From NCBI GenBank assembly GCA_964630875.1, contig CAZVXF010000006.1, positions 1 to 64,000 of the forward strand: a stretch of 64,000 bases of DNA. Reading direction: 5' to 3'. Position 1 is the first letter of the stretch. Each line of letters starts with the position of its first letter. The stretch is from DAIDHZ01 sp035480255. GTDB lineage: Bacteria; Chlamydiota; Chlamydiia; Chlamydiales; SM23-39. The notes under the pieces are model-generated. The model did no database searches and was not told the DNA's origin. It worked only from the letters and a program-made list of their open reading frames with translations. A program made the translations under genes and the position numbers. Below are positions 50,744 to 60,333 of this stretch, one piece after another.

Positions 50744-52579
50744 AGAACAATTTTCTGTCGAAGTGTTCTTAGGGAATTGCTTTTTTAAGCTCCAGTATAC
50801 ATTTTGATGTTTGGTCAAAACTGCTTTAATCTGTTCTTCGGCCTTGGTCAATATCCCTTGATCTGCGAGATAATCTCTAACACGGATCATTTCTGAATTA
50901 TGTCTTTCCCCATGCTCTATTACTGTCGTGTGAGCGAGTTCATGGATCATTGTATCGATCATATTTCTACATATTCCATCTATAGATTTTGCATCCGAGC
51001 TTATTGGATTCATGAGAATAGCTTTAGGCTCTTTGAGGGTATGTGCTCCACGAAATTTATTCGAAATACCTATTCCTGTGAAATAATCTGGATTGGCTAT
51101 TTGTCTGTAATCCGTGGAATGCGATGCCATTGCATTTCTCATCAGCAGAGGTACTTTTCCAATTTCAGTAAAAAATTCCTCAGCTTCTCTTTTCGTTTCT
51201 GCTGATACATCTCTTTCTTCATGATTCCAAAAGATTGGTCCATTACACTGTATAAATTTGGAAGGTTTTGGTTTCTCTCTTGGAAGTCTGAGGATTCTCA
51301 ATACATCATCAAAAAATGATTTTTCGGCAAATTTTATTTCTTCGGCTTGATACTGGTGTAGATCTTTTAGTAAAGGTTTCCATTGACCATCTTCAATACA
51401 AAAAAGTTTAGAAAAAGTTTTTTCTAGCTCTGCCTTTCGATTGATTCCTACCCTCCATTTAATAGCGGATTTTAATTTTTCAAAATCTTCTTTTACGCTT
51501 CCACGAAAGCTTCCTCGATTGTTTGTAAATGGATACAATGGATTGCTTGGAAGAACGTTTGGTTTTATATCGATGATTACATCGTAAGGAATGCACTCGC
51601 GATCTTTGTCTTTAACAAATTCACTAAATTGAAAAATCCCACTCGATAAAATGCTGATCTCAGGATAGTATGTTTCTCTTCCTGAGAAATCAGAATATAT
51701 AGATGCAGTGCCCCAGTCGAACTTGTAATCCAATATGAAAGGAGTGTCAAAATTGACGCCAGATTTTAATTCCTCATTAACATATGCATTATCTGTTACA
51801 GATACTTTTGTAGGACCAATTAATGGAGCATTTAATGCTGAATAATGAAAATATGGCATTTCAAAATTAATGACTCTTTCTCCAGTCTTTTCTGGAATCC
51901 AAATTTGTACTGTTGTGCCTGGTTTGGATCTTGGTTGTTCCGAGATTGAAATTGTAAACGTACTCTCAAGCAGCTGGGGGGGAGTGGTTACTACTTCTGT
52001 AGTGATCCCGTCCCTTGTGGTACTTAATGAAATTTTTTCGACGCCTAACATAAATGCGATTTTTGCTTGTCCATAACCACCGCTTCTTAACTGAGGAGGT
52101 ATGTCCTTATGTGTTCCTCCGAGAGTAAAAAATGCACTTTTTACGATTTCTGGAGTCATTCCAATCCCATTATCCTTGATCGTAATTGAGCGATCAGATG
52201 GGTTGATGCTAATTTGAATATCACCTTCATGAATGAGACCTTTATGGACGGCTTCTTTCACTGCATCGAAAGCATTTTGTAAAAGTTCTTTCATAGCTAC
52301 TTGCGCAACTGACGATGCGTACATGCTCACACCCATGGATTGAATGAGAGCGGGGGTGTTCACTTCTAATTTTCCTTGTTCAGTGCGTGAATAACAGGCC
52401 TCAATCTCGGGAGTTTGATTTTCTGGAATTTGCCTTCTACTCCATGCCCAATTTCCCAGAAGGGTTGCACTCGAAAAAGCTGAAATACCAAAAGCAAATT
52501 TCGGGATAAAATAAGAATGGTTTAAAAAATTAGGTATATAATTATTAATTTTTTGTTTGAATATGTTATTTCTAATCAT
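50738..52579 (-). CDS. GHKL ATPase with C-terminal metalloprotease-like motif
   Basis: Protein of 613 residues. Residues 1-50 are basic with a hydrophobic segment (KFAFGISAFSSATLLGNWAW). A GHKL/HATPase domain (Hsp90/MutL/histidine-kinase fold) spans about 75-260: KELLQNAFDAV (Glu98, Asn102), IKDNGIGMTPE (Asp136) and GGYGQAKIAF. Around residue 545 is MIHELAHTTVIEHGERHN, an HExxH zinc motif with a following His, as in small SprT- or gluzincin-like peptidases. No kinase or DNA-mismatch module is seen. It may be an ATP-driven remodeller with a protease. No Shine-Dalgarno is visible before the ATG. Confidence 0.75.
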   Translation of the reverse strand: MIRNNIFKQKINNYIPNFLNHSYFIPKFAFGISAFSSATLLGNWAWSRRQIPENQTPEIEACYSRTEQGKLEVNTPALIQSMGVSMYASSVAQVAMKELLQNAFDAVKEAVHKGLIHEGDIQISINPSDRSITIKDNGIGMTPEIVKSAFFTLGGTHKDIPPQLRSGGYGQAKIAFMLGVEKISLSTTRDGITTEVVTTPPQLLESTFTISISEQPRSKPGTTVQIWIPEKTGERVINFEMPYFHYSALNAPLIGPTKVSVTDNAYVNEELKSGVNFDTPFILDYKFDWGTASIYSDFSGRETYYPEISILSSGIFQFSEFVKDKDRECIPYDVIIDIKPNVLPSNPLYPFTNNRGSFRGSVKEDFEKLKSAIKWRVGINRKAELEKTFSKLFCIEDGQWKPLLKDLHQYQAEEIKFAEKSFFDDVLRILRLPREKPKPSKFIQCNGPIFWNHEERDVSAETKREAEEFFTEIGKVPLLMRNAMASHSTDYRQIANPDYFTGIGISNKFRGAHTLKEPKAILMNPISSDAKSIDGICRNMIDTMIHELAHTTVIEHGERHNSEMIRVRDYLADQGILTKAEEQIKAVLTKHQNVYWSLKKQFPKNTSTENCSL

Positions 52580-52593
52580 GCTAATAATTATAA

Positions 52594-52622
52594 TATATAT
52601 AGTATTAAAATTAAAATAACAA
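52594..52622 (-). promoter_or_regulatory. Possible promoter for the GHKL gene
   Basis: TTGTTA (52617-52622) and TATATA (52594-52599) on the minus strand with a 17-nt spacer. The start codon is only 15 nt downstream of the -10, which would leave a near-leaderless mRNA, so the true start may be later. Confidence 0.3.
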
Positions 52623-52707
52623 TTTTATTTATCATAATTCTCTGTAAATTAATGATTTATGAAATTTTCTTGCGTTTCCTAGACCTGGTTGTTTATCTTG
52701 GATAGGC

Positions 52708-53652
52708 ATGTATCCTCAGACTGAACCATTGAATACAGGTTTTTTGGACGTTGGAGATGGCCATACCCTTTATTGGGAAGAAAGTGGTCATCCGTTGGGT
52801 CTACCGGTTGTTTTCCTTCATGGGGGGCCTGGGTCTAGAACTTTCCCAAAACATCGCCGCTTTTTCGACCCAGAGCGTTATCGCATCGTTTTATTTGATC
52901 AGAGGGGATGCGGCAAAAGTACGCCGCATGCCTCGCTTCACTGCAATACGACTTGGGATTTAGTCTCGGATATTGAAAAATTGCGTCAGTTTTTGGGGAT
53001 CGAGTCCTGGGTTGTTTTTGGTGGATCTTGGGGCAGTACATTGAGTTTAGCCTATGCAATCCATAACCCTGAGAAAGTGAAAGCTTTGATCTTGCGTGGC
53101 ATTTTCTTGGGTCGCAAAAAAGAATTGCATTGGTTTTACCAGTTCGGAGCGCATCATATTTTTACGGACGAATGGGATAAATATTTAGAGCCTATTCCGA
53201 ATGATGAAAGGGAGGATCTAATCAGGGCCTATTATAAAAGGCTTACTTCACCTGATCCTGCGACCAGAAAAAAAGCTGCTAAGGCGTGGACAATTTGGGA
53301 GACAGTGAACTTACGCCTATTGTACGATCCTGAGCTTTTTGCAGAATTTACTGAAGATGCGCATGCTGATGCGTTAGCTCGTGTAGAATGTCATTATTTT
53401 TTGAATCAGTGCTTTTTTAAAACTGATAATTGGTTGATTGAGAATCTAGATACAATTCGTCATATCCCAGCTCGGATTATCCATGGCAGATACGATCTAG
53501 TTTGTCCATTTGAATCTGCTTGGGAGTTGCATAAGGCTTGGCCTGAGTCAAAACTTGAGATCATTCCCGATGCGGGTCATTCTGCAAGCGAACCTGGAAT
53601 TGAACGCGCATTAATCCAAGCGACAGATTATTTTGGGAATCTATGGAGTTAG
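52708..53652 (+). CDS. pip: Proline iminopeptidase
   Basis: Alpha/beta-hydrolase serine peptidase of 314 residues that removes N-terminal proline. The nucleophile elbow GGSWGSTLSLAYA is conserved, with FLHGGPGSRTFPKHRRFFDPERYRIVLFDQRGCGKS in adjacent blocks and the catalytic His in DAGHSASE. The characteristic LRGIFLGRKKELHWF is family-typical. Intact length. Its stop overlaps the next gene by 10 bp. Confidence 0.95.
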   Translation: MYPQTEPLNTGFLDVGDGHTLYWEESGHPLGLPVVFLHGGPGSRTFPKHRRFFDPERYRIVLFDQRGCGKSTPHASLHCNTTWDLVSDIEKLRQFLGIESWVVFGGSWGSTLSLAYAIHNPEKVKALILRGIFLGRKKELHWFYQFGAHHIFTDEWDKYLEPIPNDEREDLIRAYYKRLTSPDPATRKKAAKAWTIWETVNLRLLYDPELFAEFTEDAHADALARVECHYFLNQCFFKTDNWLIENLDTIRHIPARIIHGRYDLVCPFESAWELHKAWPESKLEIIPDAGHSASEPGIERALIQATDYFGNLWS

Positions 53653-54446
53653 AAAAAGCCTTTCAGCGTGCGATTGTTTATTCCCTCTCATGGAAACGAC
53701 TCCTCATCACTTTTCCGGTTCTTTTGCTCTGTGGTATTCTCATTCTCTTTTGCCAAGTATTGAGCCTTCATGCGACTTCATGGATACAGCTGTGTCTTGG
53801 TTTTTTGCCAATTTTTATCATTTCAGGCCTCTTACTTGCCCTGGGTGTAATTTTGACAAAAATCTACGCATTTGAAATCAAAAATATGGCCTTGAATGTT
53901 CGTCGACTGCTTGCCAGTTCAATGGATTTAATCATTGGGATTTCTTATTTAGCGCTTCCGTCACTTCTGGTCTTTATTGTTTGTTGGATCATTCTTGGAG
54001 TGTTCTATCTTTTAAAAGTAATTCCGGGGATTGGGGCGTTTTTTAGTGTAGTCTTTGCTTTTGGGCCATTTCTTTTGATTTTTGTCTCAATGCTGCTGGT
54101 TGTATTCAACTTAGCGCTTCTCTTCTTCATTGCACCTTCTGCGACGATCCTGACTGTGAGAAAGGGGAGCATTGCAAAGAAAATGGCAGAGCTATTGAAA
54201 ACGCAAATTTTGAGAGCTGCGAAACTGTTTCTCCTTGGGATGGTCCCGACTGCGATTCTTTTTGCGATGCTTTATTTTTCCGCGCACTTAACCAATACGA
54301 GTTTTTTTGTTTCTGAGAATGGATTGATGGTTGCGATGGAGTGGTTTTTTATGATGATCCCATTTGCTGCGCTGATGAGTCCAGCAGTTGTGTTTTTCTT
54401 CAATTTCGCAGCTGAAAGCTACTTGTTATTACAAAAAAAGGATTGA
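53643..54446 (+). CDS. Hypothetical polytopic membrane protein
   Basis: Protein of 267 residues with about six hydrophobic helices and short basic loops (KNMALNVRRLLAS; RKGSIAKKMAELLKT). No family recognised. The ATG overlaps the pip stop by 10 bp, and the FAD oxidoreductase follows 25 bp later, so this is likely one operon with pip. Confidence 0.75.
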   Translation: MELEKAFQRAIVYSLSWKRLLITFPVLLLCGILILFCQVLSLHATSWIQLCLGFLPIFIISGLLLALGVILTKIYAFEIKNMALNVRRLLASSMDLIIGISYLALPSLLVFIVCWIILGVFYLLKVIPGIGAFFSVVFAFGPFLLIFVSMLLVVFNLALLFFIAPSATILTVRKGSIAKKMAELLKTQILRAAKLFLLGMVPTAILFAMLYFSAHLTNTSFFVSENGLMVAMEWFFMMIPFAALMSPAVVFFFNFAAESYLLLQKKD

Positions 54447-54471
54447 TCGGGAAAGGTGTTCTCACTGTCAT

Positions 54472-55398
54472 ATGAAAATTGCGGTTGTAGGAGCTGGCCT
54501 TGCGGGATTGTCCGCCGCCTGGCATGCGCTCCAAAAAGGACATGAGGTGACTGTTTTTGATGAGGTCGGCATTGGAGCTGGGGCATCCGGAGTTTCTACG
54601 GGTTTGTTGTATCCATGTCCGGGAAGAGAGGCAATTCACTCTTGGCGCTCTTTGGAGGGCATGGCGGCAACAAGGCATCTGTTAAAAGTCGCCGAAGAGG
54701 CATACGGCTCGCCTGTTGCAAGTTATACTGGAATTTTTCGCCCAGCCGAATCTGCGGATCAAAGAAGAGATTTTCAGGAAAATCAAAGTCCAGAGGCTGT
54801 TTGGTGTACAGTGGATGTGCCAGGTCTCGTGGTGAGGGAAGGCTTATGGATTGAGAGCGGAATCACTGTTTTCTCACGCCCTTATTTGCAAGGTCTATGG
54901 CTTGCATGTGTTAGAAAAGGGGCTACGATGATCAAAGCGCATTTCTCTGATGAAAAGGGTTTTGATAAGGTGATTTTAGCTACGGGTGCAGGATCTCTTG
55001 CAAGGGAAGAGTGCAAAAATATCTCTTTTCGGACGGCAATTGGTCAGTCACTTGTATGCGAATGGAAAAGAAAACTTCCATTTAGCATTGCCTCTTATGG
55101 GTATATTAGTGTGACGGAAGATCCAAAACTATGTCAAATTGGTTCCACGTACGAGCATACAAAAGAGCCTGATCCAAAAAAGGCGATCGACTTGATCGAG
55201 AAAGTGGCAACGTTTTATCCAGAAGCAAGAGAATTCAAGATTCAGGAAATTAGAGCGGGAAAAAGAATTGCCCCAAAAGAAGGTCATCAGCCTATCCTTG
55301 CTGAGGTAAGGCCGAATACCTGGCTTTTCACTGGACTCGGCTCTCGGGGCATGTTATATCACGCGATGTTAGGACGTGTTCTTCTCGACTTGTTATAA
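54472..55398 (+). CDS. FAD-dependent oxidoreductase (DAO family)
   Basis: Protein of 308 residues. An N-terminal Rossmann FAD-binding motif (IAVVGAGLAGLSAAWHAL, then VTVFDE) and the C-terminal GLGSRGMLYHAMLG segment identify the D-amino-acid-oxidase/glycine-oxidase superfamily. The C-terminal oxidase part of MnmC is a relative, and a tRNA-modifying role is one possibility, but no methyltransferase half is present. ATG 54472 is chosen because the Rossmann motif begins there. Its end overlaps the convergent orphan by 40 bp. Confidence 0.85.
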   Translation: MKIAVVGAGLAGLSAAWHALQKGHEVTVFDEVGIGAGASGVSTGLLYPCPGREAIHSWRSLEGMAATRHLLKVAEEAYGSPVASYTGIFRPAESADQRRDFQENQSPEAVWCTVDVPGLVVREGLWIESGITVFSRPYLQGLWLACVRKGATMIKAHFSDEKGFDKVILATGAGSLAREECKNISFRTAIGQSLVCEWKRKLPFSIASYGYISVTEDPKLCQIGSTYEHTKEPDPKKAIDLIEKVATFYPEAREFKIQEIRAGKRIAPKEGHQPILAEVRPNTWLFTGLGSRGMLYHAMLGRVLLDLL

Positions 55399-56540
55399 TT
55401 CGTTGTGAGTTCGGCAAGTTCTTGTCCGATTTCAACGATTCTCTTTTGATGTTGATCGTTTGCTTCACTTTGCACTTTGTGGAATGCATCCCCTAAAATT
55501 TGGAGCTCTTCACCTAATGAACCATTTGGTCCAAAAGCTGCGTCAATTTTCGAAACAGTAGTGGCTGCTTGGCCAATATAATTATCGAGTTTTTTGCGGA
55601 CGATTTCCTTTTCAACAGTGAGCTCATCTAAAAGTGCTTTAGCTCTTTCAAAAGATGCTAATTCTTCTGGAGGAAGAGCTCTTAATGCCTGTAGATCAGC
55701 AAGTGGATATTCTGCAAGAATCTCGGAGAGTTCAAGGTGTGCTGTCTCGTGATGGAAAGTATCGATCCATTCTACAAGATGCGGAATCTCATATTTTTTT
55801 CCAATGCTTGAAGAACTTGCGGCAGCCAACTCGATTGTTGCCTCTTTAGCAATCGCAAAAAGCTCTTTGAAAGTGCGAGAATTTGCAAGATTGCGGAAAG
55901 CGTCTTGAAATTGTGCGGGGCTTAAAATTTGGTGAACAAAGAGATTCTGCCAACCATGTTTATTCAAAATGTCTGCTAAAGGAAGCTTTTGTGCTTTTTT
56001 GCGCACTTTTTCAAATGTTTCTGGACTCTCATAATCAACGAGATTGCCAGCGTACCATATAGAAACCGCAGAAACAGCCAAAAAAGGAGAGGCTAAAGTC
56101 CACTGCAAGAATGATGTAGGAATCAATCCTCCGGCAAGTATTTTTGCGCCTAGGCCTGTATACGCAGCAAAGCCGAGCAACATCACTTGCTCAATTTTTG
56201 TTTTCGTAATTTCAAAATGCATATCAGGAACAAGCGAAAGAGTAAAAGCTTTCACTCGACCCGCAAGCGATTGGATTTTTTCTACAGCCCCTTTAGCACT
56301 TAATTGTACTTGTTCCAATGCACTGTTTGCGTAAAATTGGATATTTTCAATTGCATGATTGTAAACGCTTTTCACGCGGTCAATGATGCCTTGATTGTTT
56401 GGAGGGGTAATGGTTCCAATTGCTTCAAGATCCGTCGCAAGCGCAGCTGTTGGTTCTGCTCGTTTAGTAACTTGTTCTGATGGTTTAGTTTCTGAGGATT
56501 GGACAGGTGTCGATGGTTTCCAAAGGTTCGTAACGTTCAT
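55359..56540 (-). CDS. Hypothetical protein with paired hydrophobic segments
   Basis: Protein of 393 residues, no known domain. The first 100 residues are polar and helical. Two adjacent hydrophobic segments lie at about residues 120-160 (VMLLGFAAYTGLGAKILAGG; SPFLAVSAVSIWYAGN). The C-terminal 200 residues form helices with a long coiled coil (ASFERAKALLDELTVEKEIVRKKL). The bilobed hydrophobic hairpin is reminiscent of chlamydial inclusion-membrane proteins and of the protein at 12956, but no direct sequence similarity was established. Confidence 0.7.
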   Translation of the reverse strand: MNVTNLWKPSTPVQSSETKPSEQVTKRAEPTAALATDLEAIGTITPPNNQGIIDRVKSVYNHAIENIQFYANSALEQVQLSAKGAVEKIQSLAGRVKAFTLSLVPDMHFEITKTKIEQVMLLGFAAYTGLGAKILAGGLIPTSFLQWTLASPFLAVSAVSIWYAGNLVDYESPETFEKVRKKAQKLPLADILNKHGWQNLFVHQILSPAQFQDAFRNLANSRTFKELFAIAKEATIELAAASSSSIGKKYEIPHLVEWIDTFHHETAHLELSEILAEYPLADLQALRALPPEELASFERAKALLDELTVEKEIVRKKLDNYIGQAATTVSKIDAAFGPNGSLGEELQILGDAFHKVQSEANDQHQKRIVEIGQELAELTTNYNKSRRTRPNIA

Positions 56541-56631
56541 AACATTCCTATTTTTCGATTAAAAAGTTGCAATAGCTTAACAACTTTAACCATTGGACGC
56601 AAGAACCTGAACTTGTTATACTCAAATCAAT

Positions 56632-57414
56632 ATGAAAGGAACATTTCTGTTTTTAGGAACTGCTGGTTCTGCTGGCGTTCCGGTCATTGGGTGCTCATGT
56701 CCTGTATGTGTTTCCTCGTCTCCTTTCAATCAACGTTTTCGTCCCTCTGGTCTCATAAAAATAAATGGAAAAACCTTATTGATTGATGTGGGCCCCGATT
56801 TTCGCATCCAAGCATTGACACATAAAATTAAAACGCTCGATGGTCTACTTTTGACGCATACGCACTATGATCATATCGCAGGAATTGACGAATTAAGAAT
56901 TTTTTATCTTCGCTCTCAAATGAAACTGCCTTGTTTATTATCCCAGGAGAGCCTTGACGATCTTGAAAAGCGTTACGATTATCTCTTTCAACCCATCGGA
57001 AAAGTTCCCACATTAAGCGCGCAATTGGATATTCATGTACTTCCGGAAGATGAAGGAGAAAAAGAGTTTCTTGGGTTAAAAATTGGGTATGTAAGCTACA
57101 CTCAAGGGGGATGCAAAGTGAACGGTTATCGATTCGGCAATTTTGCCTATATTTCAGATATTCGAGAGTTTAATCCATCCATTTTTGAAAAGTTGCAAGG
57201 TATTGAAACCCTAGTGGTTAGCGCCCTTCGTGAAGAGAGCTCGATGCTACATTTTTCTCTTCCTGAGGCCATTGATTTTGCCAATCAAGTCGGCGCCAAA
57301 CAAACCTGGATCACCCATATTTCGCATGGGCTTGACCATGAATCAACCAACAGAAAGCTTCCTAAGTCAATTCAATTAGGATATGATGGGTTAGAACTGG
57401 GATTCAACGTATGA
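56632..57414 (+). CDS. MBL-fold metallohydrolase (PhnP/YycJ type)
   Basis: Metallo-beta-lactamase-fold phosphodiesterase-like protein of 260 residues. The N-terminal FLGTAGSAGVPVIGC with the CxC of the PhnP group and the zinc motif THTHYDHIAGIDELR are intact, as are HISHGLDHE near the end. Substrate is unknown: cyclic phosphates of phosphonate metabolism and RNA-related substrates are known in relatives. Its stop overlaps the hflX ATG by 4 bp; the same pair occurs in Chlamydia. Confidence 0.9.
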   Translation: MKGTFLFLGTAGSAGVPVIGCSCPVCVSSSPFNQRFRPSGLIKINGKTLLIDVGPDFRIQALTHKIKTLDGLLLTHTHYDHIAGIDELRIFYLRSQMKLPCLLSQESLDDLEKRYDYLFQPIGKVPTLSAQLDIHVLPEDEGEKEFLGLKIGYVSYTQGGCKVNGYRFGNFAYISDIREFNPSIFEKLQGIETLVVSALREESSMLHFSLPEAIDFANQVGAKQTWITHISHGLDHESTNRKLPKSIQLGYDGLELGFNV

Positions 57415-58745
57415 AGTCATCGAGCTCAACGACAACACAGGGGCGCTTACATGAACTAGAAGAAACTAAGCGCACAGCTTTGCTTGTTGGAACGTACGCT
57501 GTTGGAGATAAACAACAGAGCTCTGAACAATTAGATGAGCTTGAGAGCTTAGGCGATACGTATGGCCTAAAAACCGCTTTTAAAATGCTTTGTCCTTTGC
57601 GAGAAATCGATGCAGGAACGTACTTAGGCTCAGGTAAAATCCAAGAAATCAAAGAAATGGCAGCACTTCATCACTGTGATGTTGTGATTTTTGATGATGT
57701 CATTTCTCCGCAGCAACAGCGGAATATTGAGAAGCTTGTTGAAAAGTCCGTAATCGATCGGACTGAATTAATTTTAGCCGTTTTTGCGAAAGCAGCCCAT
57801 ACAAAAGAAGCCAAACTCCAAATTGAACTGGCAAGCTGTCGCTATCAGCTTCCACGTCTTCGTCGTCTTTGGACACACTTGAGTCGTCAAAGATCAGGAG
57901 GAGCCGGAGGCGGTTTTGTTAAGGGAGAAGGCGAAAAGCAAATTGAGATCGATAAGCGGATCTTGAAAGATCAGATTACAAAGCTGAAAAAAGAACTCGA
58001 AGAGGTCAAAAAACATCGTCAAACTCAGCGAAGACTCCGGGAGCGTAGTGCGATTCCCACTTTTGCCATTATTGGTTACACAAATGTTGGAAAATCAACT
58101 CTTTTAAAAGCATTGACCGATGCGGATGTTCTTGTTGAAGATAAGCTGTTTGCGACTTTGGATACAACGACAAGAAAGTTTGTACTTCCGAATCATCAAC
58201 AGATCCTTCTCATTGATACAGTCGGGTTCATACGTAAAATTCCTCACGCTCTGATTGCTGCATTTCGAAGCACTCTTGAAGAAGCTCTTTCGGCCGACAT
58301 TCTACTCCATTTAGTTGATGTGAGTAGCTCGAATGTCGAGGTGCAAATTGAAGCGACGATGGATGTCTTGAAAGAGCTAGAAATAAAAAATCGTCCAATG
58401 ATCACTGTTTTGAATAAAGTTGATCTTTGTGAGAATCGATTAATGGTTGACAGAGTACGTTTCAAATATCCAAAAACAGTTGAGATATCCGCTCTCAATA
58501 AAACAGGATTTGATCGACTGCTTGAGTTGATGATTCAAGAAATCTCCAATTTACGCCAAACTCTTCACCTTCGCGTTCCTCAAAGTGAGTATTCTCTTTT
58601 AAGCTCAGTCATTCGCGAAAGTAAAATCATCTCATGTGAATATGAAGAAAATGATATTCTTCTTGAAATCGAAATTCCACGCCAATTGATGAGAAAAGTT
58701 GCCCCATTTGTAGTTCCAGATGACAATAAAGTTAATGCCGAATGA
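57411..58745 (+). CDS. hflX: GTPase HflX
   Basis: Ribosome-associated GTPase of 444 residues that splits or rescues stalled 70S ribosomes. An N-terminal HflX domain (LVGTYAVGDKQ, AGTYLGSGKIQEIKE) and SRQRSGGAGGGFVKGEGEKQIE precede the G domain with IIGYTNVGKSTLLKAL, DTVGFIRKIPH and NKVDL. Overlaps the MBL gene by 4 bp and radC by 26 bp, implying one operon. Confidence 0.95.
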   Translation: MKSSSSTTTQGRLHELEETKRTALLVGTYAVGDKQQSSEQLDELESLGDTYGLKTAFKMLCPLREIDAGTYLGSGKIQEIKEMAALHHCDVVIFDDVISPQQQRNIEKLVEKSVIDRTELILAVFAKAAHTKEAKLQIELASCRYQLPRLRRLWTHLSRQRSGGAGGGFVKGEGEKQIEIDKRILKDQITKLKKELEEVKKHRQTQRRLRERSAIPTFAIIGYTNVGKSTLLKALTDADVLVEDKLFATLDTTTRKFVLPNHQQILLIDTVGFIRKIPHALIAAFRSTLEEALSADILLHLVDVSSSNVEVQIEATMDVLKELEIKNRPMITVLNKVDLCENRLMVDRVRFKYPKTVEISALNKTGFDRLLELMIQEISNLRQTLHLRVPQSEYSLLSSVIRESKIISCEYEENDILLEIEIPRQLMRKVAPFVVPDDNKVNAE

Positions 58746-59394
58746 GGACAGACCTCGAGAAAGACTTGCACGTCTTGGGACGCAAGCGCTTTCGACAATC
58801 GAACTCCTTGCGATCATTTTAGGGTCGGGTTCGCAAAATCGTCCTGTGATGCAATTGGCACACGATCTTCTCTCTCATTTTAAAACTTTGCGTGCAGTAT
58901 CTACAGCTTCTATTCAAGAGCTGAAACAAGTGAAAGGAATCGGCGATGCAAAAGCAATTCAGTTGCTGGCTTCTTTCGCCATTGCCAGTCGCAAAGAAGA
59001 AACCACACCTGACATCCTCGATACTCCAGAAAAAATATACACCTGCATTCGCTATGAGATAGAAAATCAAGAAACTGAGGTGTTATTCGTTCTGTTAAGA
59101 GATATTCGCCTGCAGTGTATTCATAGAGAAGTTCTTGCCAAAGGAACTTTGACAGAACTGGTGTTGCATCCACGAGAAATCTTTCACTTTGCAATTAAGC
59201 ATCGCGCACATTCTGTGGTCCTTGCGCATAATCATCCGTCGGGCGATCCAACTCCATCGAGTCGTGATTTATCAATGACAGAGCGCTTAGTTGCGATTGG
59301 AAATATCATGGGCATTCCAATTGCCGATCATCTGATTATCGGAAAGAATAAGTACTATTCGCTATTCCTCAACAATCGTTCCATATTCATGTAA
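58720..59394 (+). CDS. radC: RadC/JAB domain protein
   Basis: Protein of 224 residues. An N-terminal helix-hairpin-helix region (EDRPRERLARLGTQALSTIELLA; VKGIGDAKAIQLLA) is followed by a JAMM metalloprotease-like fold with AHNHPSGDPTPSSRD, all zinc ligands in place. The family's role in DNA repair is unproven. The start overlaps hflX; ATG 58735 is an alternative. Its end overlaps the convergent sigma-54 activator by 33 bp. Confidence 0.93.
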   Translation: MTIKLMPNEDRPRERLARLGTQALSTIELLAIILGSGSQNRPVMQLAHDLLSHFKTLRAVSTASIQELKQVKGIGDAKAIQLLASFAIASRKEETTPDILDTPEKIYTCIRYEIENQETEVLFVLLRDIRLQCIHREVLAKGTLTELVLHPREIFHFAIKHRAHSVVLAHNHPSGDPTPSSRDLSMTERLVAIGNIMGIPIADHLIIGKNKYYSLFLNNRSIFM

Positions 59395-60333
59395 CTTATT
59401 GCGAAGCGTACGGACGCTAATCCCAAGAACAGCAGCTGTTTTTGAGCGATTTCTGTGATGGACTTCTAAAGTTCCTAAAATCAATCTTTTTTCCATTTCA
59501 TGAAGAGATATACCTACTGGAAAGGAATTTTTCTCAAGGGCAGGTTTTGACTCAATGTAGAGATGTTCTGCATCGATCTCCGGATCGAAATCGAGAACGA
59601 CTGTCCGCTCAATAATATTTCCCAGCTCTCTGACATTTCCTGGCCAAGAATAGGATTGAAGCTTTTGAATGGCTTCTTGAGTAAAACGCTTTGGTTCTTT
59701 GCGGTTTTCCGTGCAATAGCGGGTTAAAAAGTATTCTGCTAGAGGCAAAATGTCTTCAACACGTTCTCTTAAAGGAGGAATGTGAATCGGAACGACATTC
59801 AGACGATAGAAAAGATCCTCTCGGAAAATTTTGCAATCGATTGCCTCTTGCATATTCCGGTTAGATGTCGCTAAAAATCGAATATTCACCTTCAGAGGTC
59901 GCATTCCTCCGACTCTCTCAAATTCTTGCTCTTGAATCGCGCGCAATAACTTTGCTTGCAATACAAGAGGAATCTCGGTCACTTCGTCGAGCATGAGCGT
60001 TCCTTTATCTGCGAGCTCAAAGCGTCCAATTTTTCTCTGTAATGCACCGGTAAAAGCGCCTCGTTCATGGCCAAAAAACTCAGACTCAATCAAGGTTTCT
60101 GGGATGGCTGCGCAATTCACTTTGATAAAAGAGGACTTATTTCGATGAGACAAGAGATGAATCGCAGATCCAATGACCTCTTTACCAGTGCCCGATTCGC
60201 CTGTAATAAAAACACTTGCATTGCTTTTAGCAATTTTTTCGAGGTCTTGAAGAATTTTTTTCATCTGCGGACTTTCCGCAATGAAAATTCTCTCTTGCGC
60301 TTCTCGAGATTGATGGGGTATGTTTTCTGACAT
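59362..60333 (-). CDS. Sigma-54-dependent activator lacking a receiver domain
   Basis: AAA+ enhancer-binding protein of 323 residues. ATG 60333 (MSENIPHQ) is preferred because the open frame upstream overlaps the divergent gene and shows no receiver domain. Walker A GESGTGKE (45-52), the sigma-54 contact loop GAFTGA (92-97), Walker B MLDEVTEI, and a C-terminal Fis-type helix-turn-helix (RSKTAAVLGISVRTLRNKL) are present. The chlamydial CtcC/AtoC regulator normally carries an N-terminal receiver; here only a 20-residue lead remains. Control may be PspF-like or by expression level. Confidence 0.9.
   Translation of the reverse strand: MSENIPHQSREAQERIFIAESPQMKKILQDLEKIAKSNASVFITGESGTGKEVIGSAIHLLSHRNKSSFIKVNCAAIPETLIESEFFGHERGAFTGALQRKIGRFELADKGTLMLDEVTEIPLVLQAKLLRAIQEQEFERVGGMRPLKVNIRFLATSNRNMQEAIDCKIFREDLFYRLNVVPIHIPPLRERVEDILPLAEYFLTRYCTENRKEPKRFTQEAIQKLQSYSWPGNVRELGNIIERTVVLDFDPEIDAEHLYIESKPALEKNSFPVGISLHEMEKRLILGTLEVHHRNRSKTAAVLGISVRTLRNKLHEYGTIVEE

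Noticed and set aside
53643..54446. Assignment of the membrane protein to a transporter family
   Set aside because: Helices are visible but no family motif was recognised, so it is left as hypothetical.
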